Source: Ruminococcaceae bacterium UBA5891 (lineage in GTDB: Bacteria; Bacillota; Clostridia; Oscillospirales; Acutalibacteraceae). From it: a stretch of 60,582 nt of DNA. A program made the translations under genes and the position numbers. Positions 7,660 to 15,845 of the stretch are shown here, piece by piece. The notes under the pieces are model-generated. The model saw only the letters and a list, made by a program, of their open reading frames with translations, was not told the origin of the DNA and did not search any database. Numbering within the stretch: the stretch's first letter is position 1; each line of letters begins with the position of its first letter. The stretch lies in contig DJET01000014.1 of assembly GCA_002431945.1 (NCBI GenBank), forward strand, positions 131,838 through 192,419, in the 5' to 3' direction.

Positions 7660-9081
7660 ATGAAAAAAATTTTCACATTTATTTTGGCAATGACTATGGT
7701 AATATCGGCTGCCGCAATGTCAGGCTGTTCGGATAAGTCGGGGGCAGATTCGAAAAATTCCGGCGCAGGCTCAAGCTCAAGCGGAGATAAGCTTGATCTT
7801 TCAAAAGCGGATTTAAACGGAAAAACAGTAACGATAGCCTCTTGGATAGATTTTAACAATTCCGATGATTCTTCCGCAGTGGCTGCCGCGCGCAGAGATT
7901 ACTTTGCACAAATGGAAAAAGAGCTTAACTGTAAGCTTGAATGGAAAATTTACGATAAAGAAACGCTTACAAGCCAGCTTATAACCACTGCTTTGGCAAA
8001 TGATAAATTTTGCGATATTGCTATACCGGTTATGTGGAACACGGCGTCTGTTCTTACAAACAAGGCGTTTGTTGATCTTAATTCAATAAAAAGCGTTGAT
8101 CTTACGGCGGATTATTACGATCAGAATATAAATGATCTGCTTGATATCGGCGGGGTTCAGCGCGCTGCTTCCTGCGGACTTCTTTGCACGCCTGTTTCGG
8201 AAACCGCGGCGGTTGTATTCAATAAGCGTATTCTTTCGGAATGCGGCCTTGAAAATCCGTACAAGCTGCATACCGAAGGGAAATGGACTGTCTCCAAGCT
8301 TCGCGAAATGGCAAAGAAGGCGACAAAGGATTTAGACGGCGTATCCGGAATGAGCATTAACGATCAGTACGGCATCACAACCCTCGATACCGTGGCTCTT
8401 GCGCAGGATATTCTTGCCGCCGACAACGTATGCACAATAACTAAAACAAGGGGAAATAATTTTTCTTATAATCTTAATGACGAAAAGGTTGTAAACGCGC
8501 TTAAGTATACTCAGGACTGGTTCTGCAACGACGCAAGTATTTTTATAAATTCAAATCAGGACGCTCAGCATGAGCAATTTTCAAGCGGCAAGGCATTATT
8601 TTATGTGTTCCAGCTGAGCTATCTTGAAAAATTCAAGGATATGAAGGATAACTACGGCATTGTGCCATTCCCGCGCGGTGATGAGGCTAAGGAATATAAC
8701 GGTCTTATGAACTGGAACACCTCTCTTATGGGTATTCCCTCTACCGTAAGCGAAGCGGACAGAGAGGATATCGGTTATGTATTTGAAGCGCTTGCTTATT
8801 ATTCAAGAAACGATAATAAAAACAGAACAGATGAATTGATAGGAAGATATGTTCGCGATGATGAAAGCGTTGAAATGCTTAATATAATTTCTTCTTCGGG
8901 CGTTCATACTCCCGACCTTATTATTGCAACCCCCAGAATAGAAAACGTATATTACGCATTAAATCAGGTTATAGGCGGTACAAGAGATATAACGACGGAT
9001 ATTCCCAAAGCAATCGCGTCTAATAAAAATACTCTTCGCAGCGCTCTTAATCAGATCAGCGCCTCATTAGCCTCCGAATAA
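7660..9081 (+). CDS. extracellular sugar-binding lipoprotein (solute-binding family 1), no permease adjacent
   Basis: A 473-residue ABC-type solute-binding protein that should hold an oligosaccharide outside the membrane. The start at 7660 gives a textbook lipoprotein signal (hydrophobic stretch ending AAAMSGC) and has an RBS; an upstream in-frame ATG at 7615 would spoil the signal. A Gly/Ser/Lys linker follows the lipobox, then the binding domain (GKTVTIASWIDF near residue 50). It is the first gene after the AraC regulator and is followed by a beta-helix lipoprotein rather than permeases. The nearest permeases are about 16 kb downstream, where two permease pairs share only one binding protein, so it may serve one of those pairs. 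Confidence 0.87.
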   Translation: MKKIFTFILAMTMVISAAAMSGCSDKSGADSKNSGAGSSSSGDKLDLSKADLNGKTVTIASWIDFNNSDDSSAVAAARRDYFAQMEKELNCKLEWKIYDKETLTSQLITTALANDKFCDIAIPVMWNTASVLTNKAFVDLNSIKSVDLTADYYDQNINDLLDIGGVQRAASCGLLCTPVSETAAVVFNKRILSECGLENPYKLHTEGKWTVSKLREMAKKATKDLDGVSGMSINDQYGITTLDTVALAQDILAADNVCTITKTRGNNFSYNLNDEKVVNALKYTQDWFCNDASIFINSNQDAQHEQFSSGKALFYVFQLSYLEKFKDMKDNYGIVPFPRGDEAKEYNGLMNWNTSLMGIPSTVSEADREDIGYVFEALAYYSRNDNKNRTDELIGRYVRDDESVEMLNIISSSGVHTPDLIIATPRIENVYYALNQVIGGTRDITTDIPKAIASNKNTLRSALNQISASLASE

Positions 9082-9104
9082 TATTTTTAACGGGAGGAAT
9101 AAAC

Positions 9105-11768
9105 TTGAAAAAATCAATTGTGGCTGTTTCTCTTGTTTTCCTGCTGCTTATAACCTGCTTTGCCGGCTGCGGGGATAATTCCCAATCGGCCTCCGGTAAT
9201 AAAGGGACAGGTACAGGAAATGCCGGCAGTGTAAAGCTTAACAGGAGCATAAATATCGTTAAATCAAAATATGACGACGGGCTTGAATCAGGCGTTATTT
9301 CATACGACGCCGTAAAGGATTACGGCGCGGACAATACGGGAAAAGAGGACGCAACACAGGCAATTCTTGAAGCGTTGTTTCAAGCGCAGGTTGACGGCGG
9401 CGGTACGGTGTATCTGCCGGAGGGCAAATATCTTGTTACCGACGTTATTTCCGTTCCTTCTAATGTTGTTCTGCGCGGCGAGTGGCAGTCCCCCGCTAAG
9501 GGAAATGCAGGAAGCAAAGGAACTGTTTTGATTGCGGATAACGATGAGGTATTTAAAATTGATCCCGTTGTTTTTCTTAATGAATCGAGCGGAATTCAGA
9601 ATATAACCGTAATTTATCCCAATCAAAGCGTTAAAGCTCCTATTGAGTACTACTATGCCGTTGAAATAGGATATTACCGCTGTTTCACAATGGAAAACGT
9701 AACCGTTTTAGGCGCATGGAACGGTATAGCGCTCGGAAACACCGGACAGGGCAATGAAATATACTACCTTAAAAATGTATATGTTTCTGCGCTCAATATA
9801 GGTATATACAATGTAAACACCTCGGATACCGGCAGAATGGAGCATGTGTTTGTATCGCCTGAGTATTGGACGGAAAATACGCTGTACCCTATGGATAAAG
9901 GCGATAAACAAAAAACACGCGATTACTTTAGAGCGCATGCCCGCGGATTTGAGTTTTACCGTAATGACTGGAGCGTATCGTACGATATAGAGATTAAAGA
10001 CCTCAGCATAGGAATGTACTTCGGCATATATGAAGGCAGCACGGCGATGAACGGTAAGTTTATGAACGTTACAATAAAAAACTGTGATACCGGAATATAT
10101 TTGCAAAGAACAAAGCTTGCAGGCGTGGATTTTACCAACCTTACAATAACAACAGACTGGGCTTCCAAGGCTGCAATAGACAGCAGTACCGAACAGGACG
10201 GTACCTGTATGTTCTACAACACCGAGATTACGGGACCGTTTAAAACGCCCGTGCAAAACAACGGTCAGGGTCAGTCATCCACATCAGGCTCTTATAACTT
10301 TGTTTTAGGAAAAATATCCGGGTATGACGCTGAAAATACATATGCCGTTACTTTAAACGGCGGCAGCATAACCATGCAGGAGTTTGAATTCGGCGAGGCA
10401 AAACACCATATAAGGGTTTCGGACAAAATACAGTCCCTACAGCTTTTAGGCTGCAAATTCGGCGGTACAGCCGATATATCTGTCCCCGATATATCAAAAG
10501 CAAATTGTTATATAGACAACGGCTCCGCTAATAATTATCATTTAAAAAACACCGAGTACAATTATATTGAAAGGATACCGTCGGTTAAATCGGATAAGCT
10601 TGTAAATGTTTGTGATTACGGCGCCGATAAGGAAAGCGATGATAACACCGAGGCCTTCCAGAAAGCGCTTGATTCATTACGCGGGGTCGGGGGAACGGTT
10701 TATGTGCCTGCGGGAAACTGGCAGCTTAAAAAAGAGCTTGTCGTTCCGTCGGGCGTAGAGCTTCGCGGCTGCACGCCGGTTCAGCAAATTCAAAGCAGGG
10801 ATTGTATAACCGGAACAGTTCTTTGGATATATTCGGGAAAGGGCAATGAAAAAGGCATGCCGTTTATAACGCTTGAAGAGGGGAGCGGCGTAAGAGGCTT
10901 TTGCGCATATTATCCCGAACAGAATATCGACGGAGAAACCGTTGAATACCCGTGGACTGTACGCGCGGCAGGCAAAAACTGCTGGGCGGAAGATATTTCG
11001 CTTACAAATTCCTATAACGGTATGGATTTCGGAACATATAAGACCGACGGCTTTTACATAGACTTTGTTGCCGGTTCGCCGATAAGAAGGGGAATATTTG
11101 TCGGCAATGCTAAAGAGGGCTGGCTGCAGAATTGCCAATTTAATCCCAACTATGCTTATGTTAACTCTGTTAACTCAGGCAACAAGGATTACAGACTTTA
11201 TTATTGCGACGCATATATTGTAGGTCATGTTGAAAAGCTTAATTCCTTAAATCTTTTTGAATACGGCTGCAAAACCGGTATGCTTTTCATTGATCAGGAA
11301 AGCAAGGGCTCCAACGGCGCAATTATAAATCTCGGTATAGACGGCACGGGAACCTCGGTTCGTATTATGAAGGCTGGCGAAATTGAATTTGTTAATCCGC
11401 AGCTTGTTGCAATGGCATCTATCAATTATAAAACAAATATCCTTACAGACGAAACATTTAATGGAAACGCCGCCTTTGTAAACTCAACAATATGGGGTCC
11501 CACAAACACTTTGGTAAATGTGGGCGGCGGAACGGTTAACGTTAATCTTATGAATATTGCCACCGGTTTCGGCGACTATTCTATACATACAACAGGCGGA
11601 AGGCTTAATATGGCAAGTACAATATTCCATAATTTGAAAACCCTTATTGAAAAAAATACCGAGCAGGTTTCACTTTACGGCTGTTATACAAGAGTATATA
11701 AAAACAAAATAACATTAAACAACACAGGAAAAGCAACGGTAGAAAACGCTCACGCCTGGTGGTCATAA
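9105..11768 (+). CDS. tandem pectate-lyase-like beta-helix lipoprotein
   Basis: An 887-residue secreted lipoprotein with a TTG start behind GGGAGG and a signal peptide ending LITCFAGC (Cys22). It contains two right-handed beta-helix domains of the pectate lyase 3/GH28-like superfamily. Each opens with the hallmark DYGADN/DYGADK, then a GGGTVYLPEG or GGTVYVPAGN strand, then VPSNVVLRG or VPSGVELRG (near residues 68 and 500). The tandem arrangement is a clear internal duplication. Catalytic residues cannot be assigned with confidence. A polysaccharide-binding or lyase/hydrolase role on a uronate-containing glycan is inferred from fold and neighbours. Confidence 0.75.
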   Translation: MKKSIVAVSLVFLLLITCFAGCGDNSQSASGNKGTGTGNAGSVKLNRSINIVKSKYDDGLESGVISYDAVKDYGADNTGKEDATQAILEALFQAQVDGGGTVYLPEGKYLVTDVISVPSNVVLRGEWQSPAKGNAGSKGTVLIADNDEVFKIDPVVFLNESSGIQNITVIYPNQSVKAPIEYYYAVEIGYYRCFTMENVTVLGAWNGIALGNTGQGNEIYYLKNVYVSALNIGIYNVNTSDTGRMEHVFVSPEYWTENTLYPMDKGDKQKTRDYFRAHARGFEFYRNDWSVSYDIEIKDLSIGMYFGIYEGSTAMNGKFMNVTIKNCDTGIYLQRTKLAGVDFTNLTITTDWASKAAIDSSTEQDGTCMFYNTEITGPFKTPVQNNGQGQSSTSGSYNFVLGKISGYDAENTYAVTLNGGSITMQEFEFGEAKHHIRVSDKIQSLQLLGCKFGGTADISVPDISKANCYIDNGSANNYHLKNTEYNYIERIPSVKSDKLVNVCDYGADKESDDNTEAFQKALDSLRGVGGTVYVPAGNWQLKKELVVPSGVELRGCTPVQQIQSRDCITGTVLWIYSGKGNEKGMPFITLEEGSGVRGFCAYYPEQNIDGETVEYPWTVRAAGKNCWAEDISLTNSYNGMDFGTYKTDGFYIDFVAGSPIRRGIFVGNAKEGWLQNCQFNPNYAYVNSVNSGNKDYRLYYCDAYIVGHVEKLNSLNLFEYGCKTGMLFIDQESKGSNGAIINLGIDGTGTSVRIMKAGEIEFVNPQLVAMASINYKTNILTDETFNGNAAFVNSTIWGPTNTLVNVGGGTVNVNLMNIATGFGDYSIHTTGGRLNMASTIFHNLKTLIEKNTEQVSLYGCYTRVYKNKITLNNTGKATVENAHAWWS

Positions 11769-11781
11769 GGGAGGGAACGGA

Positions 11782-14700
11782 ATGAAAATGCAATTTAGAT
11801 TTTTGTCGGTTATACTTTCTTGTGTGATGTTGCTTTCAATGCTTCCGATAGGCAGTTTTGTAAGTGCAGACGATACAAAGGACGATGTACTGCTCGATGA
11901 TTTTAACAATGCGGCCGATATGTCGGCAATCATTGACGCCGACGATCTTAACCGCTGGGTCGACGCGTCTTTTGACAGGAATATAAAATATTCCGAGAGC
12001 GGTATGTCGGTTAAAATAACCAATAAAACCAATACTTCGGCTAAGTACAGCAGAGCGCGCTTTAAAATCTCAGGCATTACCGATAATAAGGCGGCGGGCT
12101 TCAAGGTTTGGATAAAAAATCCCTCCCAAAGCGGGATTTCGATAGCCTATCAGCTTGTAAATAAGTCCGGCAAATATATAAATATGAAGCCGAACCGTTC
12201 TTATTACACGCTGAATACCGCAGGCGGGGTATCACAGCATTTTATGAAGAAAAAGGTTGACGGCGCTAACGAGGGATGTATATATATAGAACCCGAATTT
12301 GAAGGATTTGTATATCTTCCCGTCGCCCACGGATACAGCTCTGTTACAGCCGACGGCGTTTCGGCGCTGGTGTTAAGCCCGTATTCCAAAGCAAACGAAT
12401 TTGTAAGCGTTTATGTTGACGAGCTTTCGGTATATTACAATGTTCCGGGAGAAAACTGGAGCATACGCAACTTTTCGGAGTATGAAACCACCGCCGAAAT
12501 GAAAAGCCATATGATGTATATCAGCGATTCCGTTGCCTCGGCGATTACCCTTGACGTTGAAAACGCCGCCTGCGTTATTGATACGGGCAGCGGGTTAAAG
12601 ACGGGCAATATCGCTTTTCAGTTTGCGGGCGAGCCGATTTTTAATGAGCATACGGGTATGAGGGTAAGAATGAGAACGGGACCGGTTGCCGATACGGAAA
12701 TTCTGTTTAAGTGGGAAGCGGCCTCACAGCATAGACCGCTTAAAGCAAATTCCCCTTACTATCTTATTGATACTGCCGGAAATATTTATGCCAAAAAGGC
12801 TTCCGGCGGCAGCGACGCGCTGATAACAATTCCCGCGGCCTTTGACGGCTGGCTGTATGTTCCGTTTTCTTCTGCTTATCCGATGACATATTCGGATATT
12901 TTCCGCCTTTATCTTAATGTGGTAATGGCAGATATCCCGAACAGAAGCTTAACGGTTTACGGCATCTCATTATATAAGGAGCTGTCCGCAGCTGACGGCG
13001 CAGCCTTCGTTATAAACGATTTTGAGGATTACAAATCCACAAAGGAGCTAAAGGACGCTCTTACAAACGGGAATGCTGATATTTTGGATGTGGCTCTTGA
13101 AAATAACGCGTGGGGAAGCCGCGGAATGAAAATCACGCAGGTCAATACCCAAAAAAGCGCGTCTGTTGCCGTGAATTTCGGCGCTTCATCTGCGGCGCAG
13201 AATTTTGACGGCTTTAAAATTCGTATTAAAACAAATAAAAATGCAGATCTGCTTATTAAAACCGAGGATACTGCGCATCGCCCTATGTACGCCAAAGCGA
13301 TTTATTATCTTGCGTCCTCTGCGGGCAAAGCGTATTCTTACAGGGCAAGCAGTGATTCGGCGTCTCTTGTTCAGCTTGAAGCGGGGTTTGACGGGTGGAT
13401 ATATATTCCGTTTACTTCCTTTAATCAGGTCAAGCTTTCCGAAATATACCGCGTATGGTTTGTTCCCGAATTAACAAACGAAACGGGCACTGAATTTTTG
13501 ATTGACGATATTGTCCTTTATAAGGGTTCCCCTCAGGTAATAAACGATACTCCCATTGATTTTAAACGCGTTTTGCCAAATAGACCTGTGAATGCTATTC
13601 TTGACTTTGACGATTGTACTTCTACCGAGGAAATGACAAAAAAGCTCAAAATCAGCAAGGCAACAGGCGCTAAGGCGGTTCTTGATACCGAGACGGCACA
13701 GAACAAAAACAGCTGTAAATTCAGCTTTGCCGATAACGGGGGAGAGATTACGGCAATGACCGAGTTTGCAAAAAATGCCTATTTTTCGGAAATTACCGGT
13801 TTCAGCTTTTGGGTAAAGGCGTCTGACGCGGCCGAATCCGTTAAGCTGCTTTATAAGCTTGAAACAAACGAGCATCGTCCCGTAAAACGCGGTGCGGTTT
13901 ACTATCTTGCAGATAAAAACGGCAGAGTCATAAGCCGTAAAGCAAGTGCCGATGAATCGGCGCTTATATCAATCCCCGCAGGATATGAGGGCTGGGTATA
14001 CATACCGTTCAGCTCTATCTATCCTATGAATATTGAAGAATTGTACCGTATTTGGTTTATATTTACCGCAAGCGAAAAGGCGAGCGACAGTGTTTGGATC
14101 GACAGTATAAGCTGTTATACAGATAATCCTGTTACTACGAATAACGATATTATAAATGATTTTGATTATTATTCAAGCACTGCCGATATACTGCTTGACA
14201 GCGTGTTTCAAACAAGTGCTCAAAGCGGAAGCTTTTCGATAGAAAGCGCCTACCGTGACGGAAAATCCGGCAAGAGCTTAAGGATAAAGACGTCGGGCGG
14301 AGGGTATAAATTCATATTCTCTTCCGAAAACCGTAATGAATATAACGGATTTATGTTCTATATAAAGAATGCTTCAAAGGAAACGGCGCGCCTGCTTCCT
14401 CAAACCGATTCGGCAGGCAGGGACTCATTTATTCCCGGCAAGGCTTATTATACAGAGGATATTTATACCGGCGCAGTAGAAATGAAGAGGTTTGAAAGCG
14501 TTATTGCAGAAGCGGGCAATGTTGAGATACCCGCGGGATTTGAAGGTTATATCTATTTGCCGTATTCTTCGGCATATCCAAGCCTTTTAAAGAATATTGA
14601 CAGACTGAATGCCTTTTGGCTTACCGTGCCGCCGAAAATTGCGGCAAACGCAGAGGTATATATAGACACGCTGGCATTTTATAAAAATGAAACCTGCAGG

Positions 14701-15606
14701 ATAAAGAATATTCTTGTTTGGAAGCAGGATACGCCGGGTATGCTTTACGGCTTTGAAAAAAGCGAATCCGTAGCGGGTTACCGCGGCTGGATATCCTCAG
14801 ACGACAGGCTTGATGTTTCAATTAAAAAAGGCATATCGAAAAGCGGCGCTAACAGCCTTAAGGTATCGACTCCGATAAAAACGACCGACGGCGTTAAAAA
14901 TGATTGGGCTGCAATTACGCTGTCACTTAAAAACGAGGACGGCACAAGCACCGATGTAAGTAAATACGACGGTATTGCGCTGTGGCTGAAAATAGAACGC
15001 GACGGAACAGATACAAAGACTTTATCGGATACGGTTAATTTCGGCTTTAAGGTTAATATGCCGGTACACGGTCGATTGTATTCCACAAGTCCCGTTTACG
15101 TTTTAAGCGACGGCGACGACAAGACCGAGCCTATGGTTTACACAAATGCGCCCGACGGCTGTACTTCTGTAAATCTGACTGCCGGATTTTCCGGAATGAT
15201 TTATATTCCGTTCAGTGAGATCAAGGCGTTCAGCTCAAAGGAGGAATTATCCGCGGCGGCACTTACGGATATCTTTTTAATGTTCCGGTTTTACAGCCTT
15301 ATAGGCTGCAACGTTTATATTGACGACATACAGGCGTTTAGTATGAAGGATCTTAAAAATGTTCAGTGGCCGGGTGATTCCGATTATGATCCGCTTGCCG
15401 ACCCTATGTATTATGCTTCAAAGGAAGAATACATTGCAAAGGGCGCCGATAAAAGCAACGGTGAAGCAATAAGCGGCGGTGATGAAAAGGGTAATGTATT
15501 ATTCAAGGCTTTATATGCCGCGGTAATTGTTTTTGCAATCGGATCGGCAGCCTTTGTAATTACCGTAAAAATTAAAAAATCAAAGCCGAGTAAACGCAAT
15601 AAATAG
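11782..15606 (+). CDS. membrane-anchored surface protein with six copies of an unrecognised ~190-residue module
   Basis: A 1274-residue protein with a signal peptide (cleavage near residue 29, after SFVSA). Its C-terminal transmembrane helix at about 1243-1262 is followed by a basic tail (KIKKSKPSKRNK), so the bulk is outside the cell. The extracellular part is built from six divergent repeats of about 180-215 residues. Each has an opening DFxxYxSTxEL-like segment, a middle AxYYLxDxxG motif and a strong IPAGFDGWxYIPFSS motif (near residues 170, 350, 532, 731, 916 and 1133), and ends in a xVYIDDIxxY-type strand. The all-beta pattern resembles carbohydrate-binding modules, but I do not recognise the family. 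The next gene carries three more copies. It may bind glycan at the cell surface. Confidence 0.7.
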   Translation: MKMQFRFLSVILSCVMLLSMLPIGSFVSADDTKDDVLLDDFNNAADMSAIIDADDLNRWVDASFDRNIKYSESGMSVKITNKTNTSAKYSRARFKISGITDNKAAGFKVWIKNPSQSGISIAYQLVNKSGKYINMKPNRSYYTLNTAGGVSQHFMKKKVDGANEGCIYIEPEFEGFVYLPVAHGYSSVTADGVSALVLSPYSKANEFVSVYVDELSVYYNVPGENWSIRNFSEYETTAEMKSHMMYISDSVASAITLDVENAACVIDTGSGLKTGNIAFQFAGEPIFNEHTGMRVRMRTGPVADTEILFKWEAASQHRPLKANSPYYLIDTAGNIYAKKASGGSDALITIPAAFDGWLYVPFSSAYPMTYSDIFRLYLNVVMADIPNRSLTVYGISLYKELSAADGAAFVINDFEDYKSTKELKDALTNGNADILDVALENNAWGSRGMKITQVNTQKSASVAVNFGASSAAQNFDGFKIRIKTNKNADLLIKTEDTAHRPMYAKAIYYLASSAGKAYSYRASSDSASLVQLEAGFDGWIYIPFTSFNQVKLSEIYRVWFVPELTNETGTEFLIDDIVLYKGSPQVINDTPIDFKRVLPNRPVNAILDFDDCTSTEEMTKKLKISKATGAKAVLDTETAQNKNSCKFSFADNGGEITAMTEFAKNAYFSEITGFSFWVKASDAAESVKLLYKLETNEHRPVKRGAVYYLADKNGRVISRKASADESALISIPAGYEGWVYIPFSSIYPMNIEELYRIWFIFTASEKASDSVWIDSISCYTDNPVTTNNDIINDFDYYSSTADILLDSVFQTSAQSGSFSIESAYRDGKSGKSLRIKTSGGGYKFIFSSENRNEYNGFMFYIKNASKETARLLPQTDSAGRDSFIPGKAYYTEDIYTGAVEMKRFESVIAEAGNVEIPAGFEGYIYLPYSSAYPSLLKNIDRLNAFWLTVPPKIAANAEVYIDTLAFYKNETCRIKNILVWKQDTPGMLYGFEKSESVAGYRGWISSDDRLDVSIKKGISKSGANSLKVSTPIKTTDGVKNDWAAITLSLKNEDGTSTDVSKYDGIALWLKIERDGTDTKTLSDTVNFGFKVNMPVHGRLYSTSPVYVLSDGDDKTEPMVYTNAPDGCTSVNLTAGFSGMIYIPFSEIKAFSSKEELSAAALTDIFLMFRFYSLIGCNVYIDDIQAFSMKDLKNVQWPGDSDYDPLADPMYYASKEEYIAKGADKSNGEAISGGDEKGNVLFKALYAAVIVFAIGSAAFVITVKIKKSKPSKRNK

Positions 15607-15707
15607 CAAGGGCTTATGTTTTTGGTACCGTTTTAAAAGACGTAATAAAAAGTTTTTTAAATAAAATTTTCTTCGCAATTAAAGCTTATACCTTAATAAA
15701 GGGAAAA
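15607..15707. other. intergenic segment without recognisable gene
   Basis: This A+T-rich stretch follows the six-module protein. It has T runs but no convincing terminator hairpin. The structured leader of the next gene begins at its right end. Confidence 0.5.
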
Positions 15708-15845
15708 CAGCGTAAAAATCACGCTGAAAATATAAAGGGCGCGCGCTTTTGCCGCCGAAAAGACAGCGGAAGCGTTGCGATATAATAATCGCCGTATCAG
15801 CGGTTATTATCGCATTTCGCGCCTTAGAAAGATACGGTGATAATT
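15708..15845 (+). promoter_or_regulatory. candidate structured leader RNA: three-way junction with loop-to-RBS pseudoknot
   Basis: A small hairpin, CAGCGT (15708-15713)/ACGCTG (15721-15726), precedes a compact junction. P1 is GGCGCG (15738-15743)/CGCGCC (15818-15823). P2 is CGCTT (15744-15748)/AAGCG (15770-15774) with CCGC (15752-15755)/GCGG (15766-15769). P3 is TGCGATATAATAATCGC (15776-15792)/GCGGTTATTATCGCA (15800-15814) with a 2-nt bulge. The P3 loop CGTATC (15793-15798) is complementary to GATACG (15831-15836), which overlaps the first base of the GGTGAT Shine-Dalgarno at 15836-15841. The pairings were read by eye; a cis-regulatory role is inferred. It matches no riboswitch class I know. 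Confidence 0.5.

Noticed and set aside
15708..15845. Hammerhead ribozyme or cyclic di-GMP riboswitch for the 15.7-kb leader
   Set aside because: The junction lacks the CUGANGA/GAAA core of a hammerhead and the GEMM consensus. The leader is kept as an unclassified structure.
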